Of a stretch of 64,000 nt of DNA, positions 6,361 through 14,816 are shown piece by piece. Source of the stretch: Thermoanaerobacterium sp. PSU-2 (lineage in GTDB: Bacteria; Bacillota; Thermoanaerobacteria; Thermoanaerobacterales; Thermoanaerobacteraceae). Made by a program: the position numbers and the translations under genes. The first letter of the stretch is position 1, and every line of letters starts with the position of its first letter. The DNA is taken from contig NZ_MSQD01000006.1 of the NCBI RefSeq assembly GCF_002102475.1, forward strand, positions 1 through 64,000, given 5' to 3'. The notes beneath the pieces were generated by a model. That model worked only from the letters and a program-made list of their open reading frames with translations, was not told where the DNA came from and searched no databases.

Positions 6361-6386
6361 GTCACTAATAGTGATATAATAAATAT
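6361..6386 (+). promoter_or_regulatory. Rightward (repressor-side) promoter with palindromic operator
   Basis: A plus-strand TATAAT (6375-6380) precedes the repressor gene, with no good -35. The palindrome GTCACTAATAGTGAT (6361-6375) lies in the spacer position. It shares the GTCAC half-site with the other operators but has GTGAT as its second arm. A weak promoter with its own operator fits an autoregulated repressor that might be activated by an upstream-bound protein. Confidence 0.6.
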
Positions 6387-6405
6387 CAATAGGAGGTATA
6401 TCTCA

Positions 6406-6795
6406 ATGAAATTTGCAAAGAGATTATCAGAATTGAGAAATGAATTTAAATTAACTCAAAAAGAACTTGCTGACAAATTAGGCGTTTCAAGAGGTACCAT
6501 AGGTATGTATGAAATAGGTCAAAGAGATCCAGATACCGATACATTGTTGAAGCTATCTGAATTATTTAATGTATCAGTCGATTACCTCCTTGGTAACACC
6601 GACATCCGAAACCCAGTCGACGAAATAACACAAGCAGTAGAAGACGACCCAGAGTTGGCGGAGTTCTGGAGCGAACTAAAAGAAAGAGAAGACTTAAAGC
6701 TTTTGTTCAAGCAGACAAAAAAATTATCACCGAAGGCAATAAGACAAGTAATGCGCATAATAAAAGCTATTGAAGATGAAGAAAATGGAGAATAA
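6406..6795 (+). CDS. XRE-family prophage repressor (CI-like)
   Basis: 129 aa. The start at 6406 follows AGGAGG; a reading from 6343 adds 21 residues through the promoter and is rejected. Residues 1-65 are a canonical helix-turn-helix (KLTQKELADKLGVSRGTIGM, YEIGQRDPDTDTLLKLSELF, NVSVDYLLG). The remainder is helical (LAEFWSELKERE) and could mediate multimerisation. There is no S24 autoprotease domain. The gene is followed by an ImmA/IrrE-type metalloprotease, the arrangement of ICEBs1-like switches in which the protease cleaves the repressor. Confidence 0.85.
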   Translation: MKFAKRLSELRNEFKLTQKELADKLGVSRGTIGMYEIGQRDPDTDTLLKLSELFNVSVDYLLGNTDIRNPVDEITQAVEDDPELAEFWSELKEREDLKLLFKQTKKLSPKAIRQVMRIIKAIEDEENGE

Positions 6796-6822
6796 AGTTA
6801 TCTTTTAAAAGGGGGCTTTATT

Positions 6823-7164
6823 TTGGCTATCGACTTTTTAGACAAGCCTCTTGTGAAGGCTCTTTTAAATCAAGAAATCCCATTCTATGAGCTTATGACA
6901 GCATATGATATACAAGTATCTATTGCAAATATTGATACTTGTATTTATGGCTTTACATATGTCAGTCGCCATGGCAATTATTATTTAATATTAAACGGTA
7001 ACATAGATTACGAAACACAATGCAAAGTTTTTATACATGAGTTAAAACACATCTTAGAAGATTGTCCAAGGCAAAGCTATTACATAGGTTTAGACATGCA
7101 ATATGAGTACATAGAAATTGAAGCTGATAAGGTTGCGGAGGTTGCCGCGAAATATTGTGGGTAA
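6823..7164 (+). CDS. ImmA/IrrE-family metallo-endopeptidase
   Basis: 113 aa from a TTG start behind AAAAGGGGG. It carries the zinc-protease motif HELKH (about residue 71) in CKVFIHELKHILEDC, and a downstream glutamate in EYIEIEADKVAEVAA as likely third ligand. ImmA-type proteases cleave the neighbouring XRE repressor when induction signals arrive. The gene lies 27 bases after the repressor, so the two are co-expressed. It is shorter than many ImmA proteins but keeps the catalytic core. Confidence 0.82.
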   Translation: MAIDFLDKPLVKALLNQEIPFYELMTAYDIQVSIANIDTCIYGFTYVSRHGNYYLILNGNIDYETQCKVFIHELKHILEDCPRQSYYIGLDMQYEYIEIEADKVAEVAAKYCG

Positions 7165-7226
7165 ATAGATAACAATAATATTGGATATTCCACTATTAAT
7201 AATAAATATAGGAGAAGGGGGATAAA

Positions 7227-8039
7227 ATGTTTTTTGTTTATTATGATGAATCCGGAGATGATGGATATCCAAAATATTCATCTGAATTATTCGTTTTAAC
7301 TAGTATATATATGTCTGATTTCTTTTGGAAATCAAACTATAACAAAATTGTAAATTTTCGTAGAGAGCTTAAACAAAAATATAATTTCCCAGTTAAACTA
7401 GAGTTCCATACAAAAGAATTTTTAACAGATAAAAATCCATATAGAAATTTTGATTGGGACAATCAAACTAAAAACAAAATATTGTATGAATTTTTTGACT
7501 TTTTCTCTACATTAGATATAAAAATTATTAATGTAGCTATTAATAAAAAAGTTATCATAAAAGAAGATTATCCTGTATTAGAAAATGCATTCACATATAG
7601 TATACAACGTATAGAAAATGACTTAAGTACATATTGTAATTTATGTAAGTATGAAGACCACTGTGTTGATTGCAATTTTTTAATTATCACCGACGAAGGT
7701 AGAATAGGCAAAATGAGAAAAGTATCTCGTAAAATGCAACAATTTAATTATATACCATCAAAATTCGCTGGTATGTACAGGAAGGAAATAAAACGTTTAT
7801 TGGAAGATCCATTACCTAAAAGCTCAGACGAGTCTTATTTTATTCAAATAGCAGATAGTATAGCCTATATTGTTTATCTTTATTTAACAAAAAACTTAAT
7901 CGGCAATAAACTAGCTAATAGAGTTGCAAATAAAATTACCTACGATGATATCATTAATTTGTTAAATTTAATCAAAAGTAAACTCAATCTCAATGCCTCA
8001 AAAAATGAATATGGAATAGTAATATATCCGAAAACATAA
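7227..8039 (+). CDS. DUF3800 protein (element cargo)
   Basis: 270 aa. The N-terminus FFVYYDESGDDG carries the DUF3800 signature YDESG, an acidic cluster in a predicted RNase H-like fold; a downstream ITDEGRIGKMRK segment and a late SSDESYFIQIADSIAYIVYL segment provide further conserved acidic positions. A cysteine cluster (CNLCKYEDHCVDC, about 135-147) may bind zinc. GGAGAAGGGGG lies before the ATG at 7227. DUF3800 genes recur in mobile elements and near defence genes; the molecular activity is not established. It sits between the repressor-protease pair and the integrase, a usual place for lysogenic cargo. Confidence 0.72.
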   Translation: MFFVYYDESGDDGYPKYSSELFVLTSIYMSDFFWKSNYNKIVNFRRELKQKYNFPVKLEFHTKEFLTDKNPYRNFDWDNQTKNKILYEFFDFFSTLDIKIINVAINKKVIIKEDYPVLENAFTYSIQRIENDLSTYCNLCKYEDHCVDCNFLIITDEGRIGKMRKVSRKMQQFNYIPSKFAGMYRKEIKRLLEDPLPKSSDESYFIQIADSIAYIVYLYLTKNLIGNKLANRVANKITYDDIINLLNLIKSKLNLNASKNEYGIVIYPKT

Positions 8040-8176
8040 ACACCACCTACAACACATTCGTGTTTTCAGTGGTTCAATTATATTATAACATAATGTATGA
8101 TAATGTCAATGTAAAATAATATAAATAATAGCAAATATTATAAACATGATAATTTTTATTTTACGAAGGTGATATT

Positions 8177-9367
8177 ATGCCAGGCTCAATTGAAAAACGT
8201 GGAGAAAATTCGTACAGGCTTATTGTATCAGGTGGTTATGGCCCTGATGGAAAGCGAAAAAGATATACAAAAACAATAAAAGTTGAAGGTAAAACAGAAT
8301 CAGCTAAGCTAAAAGAAGCTGAAAAAGAACTCGCCAAATTTATAGCAGAAATAGAAGGCAATACTTTTATTGAGCCTTCAAAACTAACCTTCAAAGCTTT
8401 TGTTGAGAAATGGCTTGAAGAATATGCTAAAGATAATCTGGCTCCCAAAACTTTATACCGATACAAAGAAATGTTAGACAAGCGTATTTTACCCGCATTA
8501 GGACATCTAAAATTAAATAAAATAAAGCCCATTCATATACTTGAATTTCTGAATATGTTAAAAGAAGACGGCACACGATTAGATGGTAAGAAAGGTGGCT
8601 TGTCGTCTCAAACAATTAAGCATCATTACAGACTTATTCATGCTATGCTAGAAGATGCAGTTAAATGGCAGCTTATACCTTCTAATCCTGCTTCTAATAT
8701 AGATCCTCCAAAAGTAAATAAACATGAAGCAGAATATTACAACGAAGAAGAAGTAAAAGAACTTGTCAAAGCACTTGATGGCGAAAAATTAAAATATCAA
8801 GTTGCAATAATGCTAACTCTAGCGGCTGGCGAACGTCTTGGCGAATTGATGGGTCTTAAATGGGAGCATATCGACTTTGACAATAACACAATAGAAATAG
8901 TACAAGCCAATCAATATTTGCCAGGTCAAGGCCTATTTACTAAAACTCCAAAGAATGAAACATCCAAAAGGCTTATTGCCATACCACAACAAATAATGGA
9001 TCTTTTAAGAGAATATAAAAAAGAGCAAAATCTAGAGAGGTTAAAGAAAGGAAACAAATGGATAGACACCGGTTTTGTTTTTACTCAATGGAATGGGCAA
9101 CCTATGTATTATGATACAATTTCAAAATGGTTCTCTAAGTTTTTACAAAGGAAAGGTCTAAGGCATATTACATTTCATCAACTCAGGCATACATCGGCAA
9201 CCCTACTTATAAATGCTGGCGAAAATATTAAAGCCGTATCAAAAAGGCTTGGCCATAGTAATACCAGTACAACAATGAACATATATGCCCATGCGCTTAA
9301 ATCTGCTGACAAAGATGCTGCCGACAAAATTGCAAATTTTCTTTTCGAAAACAAAAACCAGGCGTAA
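8177..9367 (+). CDS. int: Tyrosine-family integrase
   Basis: 396 aa. Residues 1-60 form an arm-binding domain (GSIEKRGENSYRLIVSGGYG). Residues 70-170 are the SAM-like core-binding domain. Residues 190-385 are the catalytic domain, with R in AAGERLGELMGLKW, H-x-x-R in FHQLRHTSATLL, H in LGHSNTSTT and the nucleophile Y in MNIYAHAL. Length and motifs are complete, so the enzyme should be active. GAAGGTG precedes the ATG. It is the last gene before the tRNA remnant, so it integrates the element into a tRNA gene; target tRNA-Trp is inferred from the remnant. Confidence 0.93.
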   Translation: MPGSIEKRGENSYRLIVSGGYGPDGKRKRYTKTIKVEGKTESAKLKEAEKELAKFIAEIEGNTFIEPSKLTFKAFVEKWLEEYAKDNLAPKTLYRYKEMLDKRILPALGHLKLNKIKPIHILEFLNMLKEDGTRLDGKKGGLSSQTIKHHYRLIHAMLEDAVKWQLIPSNPASNIDPPKVNKHEAEYYNEEEVKELVKALDGEKLKYQVAIMLTLAAGERLGELMGLKWEHIDFDNNTIEIVQANQYLPGQGLFTKTPKNETSKRLIAIPQQIMDLLREYKKEQNLERLKKGNKWIDTGFVFTQWNGQPMYYDTISKWFSKFLQRKGLRHITFHQLRHTSATLLINAGENIKAVSKRLGHSNTSTTMNIYAHALKSADKDAADKIANFLFENKNQA

Positions 9368-9383
9368 TTGCCTGGCATTTTAT
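9358..9383 (+). terminator. Integrase terminator
   Basis: CCAGGC (9358-9363), loop GTAATT, GCCTGG (9370-9375), then CATTTTATT. The hairpin overlaps the integrase stop codon. It ends rightward transcription before the attachment site. Confidence 0.75.
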
Positions 9384-9421
9384 TGGGGACAAATTGGGGA
9401 CACAATAAGCAAATGGGGACA
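9384..9421. repeat. Three direct TGGGGACA repeats beside the attachment site
   Basis: Exact TGGGGACA copies at 9384-9391, 9395-9402 and 9414-9421, spaced 11 and 19 bp start to start. They lie between the integrase terminator and the tRNA remnant, about 100 bp from the core. Position and direct-repeat form suit arm-type sites for the integrase N-terminal domain; binding is inferred. Confidence 0.6.
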
Positions 9422-9519
9422 CAAAATAACCTAATATTATCCAAGTAATTATTTAACAAACCCACTTATTTCAATACTTTCATCAATGTACTTAAATCAA
9501 AAAAACGTCCTGATACGCA

Positions 9520-9564
9520 CTCCAAAACCGTAGGTTGCGAGTTCGATTCTTGTCTCCCCTGCCA
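9520..9564 (+). other. Attachment-site remnant: 3' half of a tRNA-Trp gene
   Basis: Starts in a Trp-type anticodon loop (CTCCAAA), continues with the 3' anticodon stem, a T arm (GCGAG TTCGATT CTTGT pairs with G-U), the 3' acceptor strand CTCCCCT, discriminator G and encoded CCA. Upstream of 9520 the bases no longer pair as an anticodon stem and no D arm is present, so this is not a functional tRNA. Tyrosine integrases often use such 3' tRNA segments; the intact tRNA would lie at the other end of the element, left of the window. Confidence 0.78.
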
Positions 9565-9604
9565 TTTTTATGCCTAAAATACTTTTTAAGCACAAGGTTG
9601 ATTT

Positions 9605-10228
9605 TTATTCTAATGTTTTTTTGTAATCCTCGTTGCTTATTTTATCTACTTCTTCCACATATCCTGAATTATAATCATCGTAATCGTCATCATAATTATC
9701 AAGTCCTGCTTTAGTTTTATTATACCTTGCTACTGCTTGATACGAATCCTCAGCATCAAATTGATTTTCGTCTTTAGAATCCATGTATCCCCAACCAAAG
9801 GGATATTTAATAGTTCTTTCTTCGTTGGGACGTGAAAATCTAAGATCGCTTAATTTTAAATCATTTTCTTTTGCGCATTTTGCGCATAAAGGTGTATACG
9901 GCAATGCTTCCAATCTTTCCATTTCAATTTCTTTATGACAATGATTGCATATACCATACTTACCGTTAACCATCCGTGAAAGAGCATCATCGATTTGTCT
10001 TAAAACGTGTTGCTCGTTATCTTTTAATGCATAATTTTTCTCTAACTCATATACTTCTGAAGCAATATCTGCCGGATGATTGTCTGCCAATGATAGTTCT
10101 TGATAATACTCTCTTTCACCAATTTTCCCAGTGCCATTATTATCATCCATCTCGTTTAAAGTATGCAAAATTCTATTTCTTTCATCAATAAGTCTTTTTC
10201 TAAAATACTCTAATTTTTTGTCATCCAC
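9605..10228 (-). CDS. yteA: YteA-like DksA/TraR C4 zinc-finger protein
   Basis: 207 aa. An N-terminal coiled coil (1-95, with YYQELSLADNHPADIASEVY) is followed by a four-cysteine zinc finger CNHC...CAKC (about 107-129) in the DksA/TraR arrangement, and an acidic C-terminus. The YteA family is conserved in sporulating Firmicutes; its role is poorly defined and it may bind RNA polymerase as DksA does. First chromosomal gene beyond the attachment remnant. Confidence 0.85.
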   Translation of the reverse strand: MDDKKLEYFRKRLIDERNRILHTLNEMDDNNGTGKIGEREYYQELSLADNHPADIASEVYELEKNYALKDNEQHVLRQIDDALSRMVNGKYGICNHCHKEIEMERLEALPYTPLCAKCAKENDLKLSDLRFSRPNEERTIKYPFGWGYMDSKDENQFDAEDSYQAVARYNKTKAGLDNYDDDYDDYNSGYVEEVDKISNEDYKKTLE

Positions 10229-10247
10229 AATACCACATGCCTTTCTA

Positions 10248-10532
10248 TCACAAATTTTGTTGAACTATTTTTATTATATGAGCAATAATATTGCCTATAA
10301 TGGGCAAATTCAATAAAACCGCTCTTTGCAATATGTATATTACAATTGCTCCAAGCAATGTAAATCCTATAGCCATTCCAAAACCACGCGCAAGCCCACC
10401 GACAAAGTTAAGCCATAGGAGTCTATAAGGGCTTTGCATCAACTCCACATAGTCAGCTATCTTCATTTTTTCCATCATTTCAGACATCTTTTCAATCTGC
10501 TTTTTTATTTCATTTAATAATTTATTATCCAA
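10248..10532 (-). CDS. DUF5665 membrane protein
   Basis: 94 aa. An N-terminal amphipathic helix (NEIKKQIEKMSEMMEKMKIA) leads to a YVELMQSPYRLLWLNFVGGL motif and one or two hydrophobic segments (GFGMAIGFTLLGAIVIYILQ and the C-terminal LPIIGNIIAHIIKIV). This matches the small DUF5665 family of Firmicutes. It ends 20 bases upstream of yteA, so the two are probably co-transcribed. Function unknown. Confidence 0.8.
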   Translation of the reverse strand: MDNKLLNEIKKQIEKMSEMMEKMKIADYVELMQSPYRLLWLNFVGGLARGFGMAIGFTLLGAIVIYILQRAVLLNLPIIGNIIAHIIKIVQQNL

Positions 10533-10681
10533 GCCCCATTCCTCCTATAAACTATTTTCTCTTTTTGGGTAAAGTTTATTAATAATTTATTGTTTTTTAG
10601 AATTAAATATGCTTAAATTAGTAATAAGAAGCTATACAGATTAATAAAATTGTTTTAGTAAAATTTGATGAGGCGAATAAA

Positions 10682-10819
10682 ATGAAAAAGAAGGAAAGCA
10701 AAGATTTTTTAAACCCTTTTTACAACAGAAAATGGCATAAATATGTGGCATTGACTATTGTCATTGTGATGATAGTTGCATTAATAGCTGCTTTCAGTCT
10801 ACCGATCTTAAATTATTAA
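10682..10819 (+). CDS. 45-aa single-pass membrane protein
   Basis: MKKKESKDFLNPFYNRKWHK followed by the hydrophobic stretch YVALTIVIVMIVALIAAFSL. A basic N-terminus and one central helix suggest insertion with the N-terminus inside. The ribosome site is modest (GATGAGG). It ends at a strong hairpin shared with the convergent peroxiredoxin gene, which supports its reality. It is the only gene in the 10533-10845 gap; function unknown. Confidence 0.55.
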   Translation: MKKKESKDFLNPFYNRKWHKYVALTIVIVMIVALIAAFSLPILNY

Positions 10820-10845
10820 AAGTGCGCATAAAGCGCACTTAATCT
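10820..10845. terminator. Bidirectional terminator
   Basis: AAGTGCGC (10820-10827), loop ATAAA, GCGCACTT (10833-10840), flanked by T/A tracts on both sides. It lies between convergent genes, so it can serve both the small membrane protein and the peroxiredoxin. Confidence 0.75.
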
Positions 10846-11310
10846 TTAATCAATTTCTTCAAGCACTTTCAATATCTCATCTACGTGTCCGTCAACTTTC
10901 ACTTTCCTAAAAATTTTCTTTACTATGCCCTTTCTATCTATTACAAAAGTTGATCTTTCTATGCCCATTTTTTTCTTTCCATACATATTTTTTTCTTTAT
11001 AAACACCGTATTCTGTTGATACTTTAGCATCATTATCGCTTAATAGCACAAATGGCAAATTAAATTTTTCAATGAATTTTTTATGAGACTCTAAATCATC
11101 TAAACTTACACCTATTACAACTGCATCATTATCTTCAATAGAATTTATGTTGTCTCTAAACTGGCAAGCTTCCTTTGTGCATCCAGGCGTGTTATCCTTG
11201 GGATAAAAATAAAGAATAACTTTCTTACCTCTATAATCTTTTAAAGAGACATTCTTTCCATCACTGGACATAAGGGTAAAATCAGGGGCTTCTTTTTCTA
11301 ATTCAACCAT
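10846..11310 (-). CDS. bcp: Thioredoxin-dependent peroxiredoxin (Bcp/PrxQ type)
   Basis: 154 aa. The peroxidatic cysteine is in KDNTPGCTKEACQFRDN, with the resolving cysteine five residues later, as in the PrxQ class. The AhpC/TSA fold is complete (EAPDFTLMSSDGKNVSLKDY; FVIDRKGIVKKIFRKVKVDG). It reduces hydroperoxides with thioredoxin in the cytosol, useful for an anaerobe exposed to oxygen. The ATG at 11310 is preferred to an adjacent TTG; AAGGAGGAG lies upstream. Monocistronic. Confidence 0.9.
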   Translation of the reverse strand: MVELEKEAPDFTLMSSDGKNVSLKDYRGKKVILYFYPKDNTPGCTKEACQFRDNINSIEDNDAVVIGVSLDDLESHKKFIEKFNLPFVLLSDNDAKVSTEYGVYKEKNMYGKKKMGIERSTFVIDRKGIVKKIFRKVKVDGHVDEILKVLEEID

Positions 11311-11395
11311 CAACTTCTCCTCCTTTGATAATTATTCTCCTTTAATACTTCTTATCTTAATTATTTCAATTTTAAAATAATAATCAATGATTAAA

Positions 11396-11424
11396 TTTAA
11401 AAAGAGGCAAATAGCCTCCTTTTA
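11396..11424 (-). terminator. trp operon terminator
   Basis: Minus-strand stem AGGAGGC/GCCTCTT followed by TTTTAAATTT, starting at the trpA stop codon. It closes the seven-gene trp transcript. Confidence 0.7.
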
Positions 11425-12246
11425 AATTACCTCCTTGATTGATGATATGAAATTTGTTACACTGTCAAATATTTCATCATTATTCCTTGAATCATTTATC
11501 ATTTTAACTATTGCACTGCCAATTATTATTCCATCACAGTACGGAGCAAACTTTTTTGCCATATCAGGTCCAGATATGCCAAATCCAATCGCCTTTGGCA
11601 AATCAGTGTATTTTGACACTAAATCCATGTACTTTTCAATATCAGTTTCAATTGTATTCCTCACACCTGTGACGCCTTTTGTAGAAACGCAATACACAAA
11701 TCCTTTTCCGTTTTCGCAAATCTTCTTTATCCTGTCATTTGAAGTAGGTGCAACTAACGGTATCAAATAAATATCATTTTTTTCAGATAATTCTTTTATG
11801 TCATTTCTTTCCTCCAGTGGCAAATCGGGTATGATTAGTCCATCTACGCCTGAATCTTTTGCATTCTTTAAAAATTTCTCCATTCCATATTTATAGATGG
11901 AATTGTAATAGACAAGGTATATAAGCGGTACATCTGTATTTTGTCTTATTATTTTAACAGCATTCATTATATCATCTATTTTAGTGCCTTTTTTTAACGC
12001 TCTGGCAGATGAAGCTTGTATTATAGGTCCATCTGCCAGCGGGTCTGAATAAGGAATTCCGATCTCTATAATATCAGCACCGCCTTCAACCATTTTATAC
12101 ACTAAATTGATAGTTACATCTATATCGGGATCTCCAGCAGTTACAAATGTAATCAGTGCTTTACGCCTTTTTTTCTTTAACTCATTGAATTTTTTATCAA
12201 TCCTGTTTTCTCTTGCATTGTTAACTTCTATACTTGACACCATCAT
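11422..12246 (-). CDS. trpA: Tryptophan synthase alpha subunit
   Basis: 274 aa. A TIM barrel with the catalytic glutamate in [18 protein letters not shown] and the N-terminal TFVTAGDPD motif. It splits indole-3-glycerol phosphate into glyceraldehyde 3-phosphate and indole, which is passed to TrpB. Its ATG overlaps the trpB stop (ATGA), giving coupled translation for a 1:1 complex. Last gene of the operon; a hairpin with a T-run follows at its stop. Confidence 0.96.
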   Translation of the reverse strand: MMVSSIEVNNARENRIDKKFNELKKKRRKALITFVTAGDPDIDVTINLVYKMVEGGADIIEIGIPYSDPLADGPIIQASSARALKKGTKIDDIMNAVKIIRQNTDVPLIYLVYYNSIYKYGMEKFLKNAKDSGVDGLIIPDLPLEERNDIKELSEKNDIYLIPLVAPTSNDRIKKICENGKGFVYCVSTKGVTGVRNTIETDIEKYMDLVSKYTDLPKAIGFGISGPDMAKKFAPYCDGIIIGSAIVKMINDSRNNDEIFDSVTNFISSIKEVI

Positions 12247-13418
12247 AGCTCAACCTCCAAAACATTTGCTACTGTATTTACGTCTTTATCTCCTCTGCCT
12301 GACAAATTTACAACTATGATATCATCTTTGCTAAGGCTTGGAGCAAGTTTCATTGCATACGCAACAGCATGGGCACTTTCCAATGCAGGTATGATTCCTT
12401 CAATTTGAGATAAATCCATAAAAGCTGACAAAGCTTCTTCATCAGTGGCATACACGTATTGTGCCCTGCCGCTATCCCTTAAATAGGCGTGTTCAGGCCC
12501 TACCCCAGGATAATCAAGCCCTGCTGATATTGAGTAAACAGGCATTATCTGTCCTTCATCATCTTGAAGCAGATACGTCATCATGCCATGAAGAACGCCA
12601 ATACTTCCTTTTGCCATTGTAGCAGCATGTTTATCTGTATCTATTCCAAAACCTGCAGCTTCTACACCTACAAGTTTAACTGATAAATCGTTTATAAAGG
12701 GATAAAATGTCCCCATAGAATTGCTGCCACCGCCCACACATGCAACAATATAATCTGGCAATCTCTTTTCTTTGCTTAAAATTTGTTCTTTCGTCTCGTC
12801 ACCGATCACCCTCTGAAAATCCCTAACCATCATCGGATATGGATGCGGTCCTACAACAGAACCCATCACGTAAAATGTATCATCGATATTCGTGACCCAA
12901 TGGCGTATCGCTTCGTTAACAGCATCTTTCAATGTGCCAGTTCCTGTCTTTACAGGGGTAACTTTTGCGCCCAACAACTTCATTCTAAATACGTTCAATG
13001 ATTGTCTTCTTATGTCTTCTTCACCCATAAATATCTCACATTCCATGTCAAACATCGCAGCACCTGTTGCAGTCGCTACACCGTGTTGCCCTGCACCTGT
13101 TTCAGCGATTACTTTCCTTTTTCCCATTCTTTTAGCCAGCAATATTTGTCCTATGACGTTGTTTATTTTATGAGCACCAGTGTGGTTTAAATCTTCTCTT
13201 TTTAAATATATTTTTGCGCCACCCAATCTCTCAGTTAAGTTTCTTGCAAAATACAACGGTGTGGGCCTTCCAGAATATTCTCTTAAATAATATTTGTATT
13301 CATCAATAAAATTTTCATCGTTTATCGCCTTGTAAAATTCACCTTCAAGTTCTATCAATGCATTCATAATCGTTTCCGGCACATACTGACCGCCAAATTT
13401 ACCAAATCTTCCTACCAT
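12243..13418 (-). CDS. trpB: Tryptophan synthase beta subunit (TrpB1 type)
   Basis: 391 aa. The PLP lysine is in [20 protein letters not shown], the phosphate-binding loop is [10 protein letters not shown], and the start is [16 protein letters not shown], typical of TrpB1 that partners TrpA. It condenses indole with serine to form tryptophan. It overlaps trpF by 7 bases and trpA by 4. Full length with no missing residues noted. Confidence 0.97.
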   Translation of the reverse strand: MVGRFGKFGGQYVPETIMNALIELEGEFYKAINDENFIDEYKYYLREYSGRPTPLYFARNLTERLGGAKIYLKREDLNHTGAHKINNVIGQILLAKRMGKRKVIAETGAGQHGVATATGAAMFDMECEIFMGEEDIRRQSLNVFRMKLLGAKVTPVKTGTGTLKDAVNEAIRHWVTNIDDTFYVMGSVVGPHPYPMMVRDFQRVIGDETKEQILSKEKRLPDYIVACVGGGSNSMGTFYPFINDLSVKLVGVEAAGFGIDTDKHAATMAKGSIGVLHGMMTYLLQDDEGQIMPVYSISAGLDYPGVGPEHAYLRDSGRAQYVYATDEEALSAFMDLSQIEGIIPALESAHAVAYAMKLAPSLSKDDIIVVNLSGRGDKDVNTVANVLEVEL

Positions 13419-14032
13419 TTTACACTCCTCACTTTACATATTAAATCTTTCATCAATTGATAATTTTTAAAGCCACCGACTTCAACGCCACTGGATACAT
13501 CTATTACATCTGGTCTAGCTGCTTCTATAGCTTTCAAAACATTATCAGCATTAATACCACCTGCTAAAATAAACTTGCACTTTAAGTTGTCTTTTACATC
13601 CTTAACTAAATTCCAATCAAATTTCACACCTGAACCACCGTAAAAGCCATTTATTTTGCTGTCAAGGAGAATACCATCAACATGATAGTCTCGTAATCTA
13701 AAAACATCACTCTTTTCGATAATCCGAATTGCCTTCCATACAGTATAATCATCAAAATTGTCTATATAATCTTGTGGCTCATCACCATGAAATTGTAAAA
13801 CATCTAAATTTAAGTAAACAGCTACATCCTTTACTACCGAAACTTCTTCATTTACAAAAACACCGACTTTTTTTATTTGTTTGTCGAGATTTTTAATAAG
13901 GCTGTATGCCGTATTTACATCTACTTTCCGCTTGCTTTCAGCAAAGACAAACCCAGCATAATCAGGCTTTAAATCGTTAAGGTATTCCACATCTTCTATC
14001 CGCTTTATTCCACATATTTTCACCAATGTCAT
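13412..14032 (-). CDS. trpF: Phosphoribosylanthranilate isomerase
   Basis: 206 aa. Catalytic cysteine in [15 protein letters not shown], phosphate-binding [12 protein letters not shown] and the [10 protein letters not shown] loop are all present. It isomerises phosphoribosylanthranilate to the carboxyphenylamino-deoxyribulose phosphate used by TrpC. The start at 14032 (GGGTG upstream) lies 56 bases inside the end of trpC, a long overlap that suggests translational coupling. Confidence 0.94.
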   Translation of the reverse strand: MTLVKICGIKRIEDVEYLNDLKPDYAGFVFAESKRKVDVNTAYSLIKNLDKQIKKVGVFVNEEVSVVKDVAVYLNLDVLQFHGDEPQDYIDNFDDYTVWKAIRIIEKSDVFRLRDYHVDGILLDSKINGFYGGSGVKFDWNLVKDVKDNLKCKFILAGGINADNVLKAIEAARPDVIDVSSGVEVGGFKNYQLMKDLICKVRSVKW

Positions 14033-14816
14033 TATAAACACCCTTTGATTGAATTACGAAATCATCAATTTTACCACCATTTTTGATTATATTCATAAGT
14101 GTTTCACCAATTAGGACAGCATTTACACCTAATGATTTTAAAAATTTTACGTCATCAGGGGTCTTTATGCCACTTTCAGATACCAACAGAACACCACTTG
14201 GCACGTATCTAATAAGCCTTTCTGTCGTCCTTAAATCAACGCGAAAATCCTTTAAATCCCTGTTATTTATACCTAAAATATCTACATTTGCATTTAATGC
14301 TATTTCAAGTTCACGTTCGTCATGAACCTCAACAATGGCATCTAATCCAATCTTTTTAGCAGTATCGTAAAACTTCTTTAAATCATCTCCAAGTACAGCC
14401 ACTATAAGCAAGACAGCATCTGCACCAATTAATTTGCTTTCGTATATTTGGTATTCGTCAAATATGAAGTCTTTTCTGAGAATAGGTTTTGATGTTATTT
14501 TTTTTACATCGTTTATATATGCATCATCTCCTTTAAAATAATTTTTTTCTGTAAGAACAGATATGGCTTCAACATCAACATTTTCATATAGCTTAGCAAT
14601 TTTTGTGTGGTCAAAATCATCTAAAATTATCCCTTTCGACGGAGAAGCTTTTTTTATCTCAGCTATTATCGATATATCATCACTCCTCAACGCTTCTTTA
14701 AAATTTCTCACATTTTTCTCATTTTTAATTTCTTTTAATATATCATCCAGCGGTTTTTCGATTTTTTTCATTTCCACCTGTTTTTTCTTCTTAACGATAA
14801 TATCATCAAGTATCAT
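13977..14816 (-). CDS. trpC: Indole-3-glycerol phosphate synthase
   Basis: 279 aa. Substrate and catalytic motifs [49 protein letters not shown] and VSESGI are present. It closes the indole ring in the sixth pathway step. The C-terminus runs about 17 residues past a usual end (after FVIQSKG) because the reading frame continues into trpF. The start overlaps the trpD stop by 4 bases. Confidence 0.95.
   Translation of the reverse strand: MILDDIIVKKKKQVEMKKIEKPLDDILKEIKNEKNVRNFKEALRSDDISIIAEIKKASPSKGIILDDFDHTKIAKLYENVDVEAISVLTEKNYFKGDDAYINDVKKITSKPILRKDFIFDEYQIYESKLIGADAVLLIVAVLGDDLKKFYDTAKKIGLDAIVEVHDERELEIALNANVDILGINNRDLKDFRVDLRTTERLIRYVPSGVLLVSESGIKTPDDVKFLKSLGVNAVLIGETLMNIIKNGGKIDDFVIQSKGVYNDIGENMWNKADRRCGIP

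Noticed and set aside
9500-9564. Functional tRNA-Trp
   Set aside because: Only the 3' half is present; upstream bases do not form the D arm, the acceptor 5' strand or a full anticodon stem.
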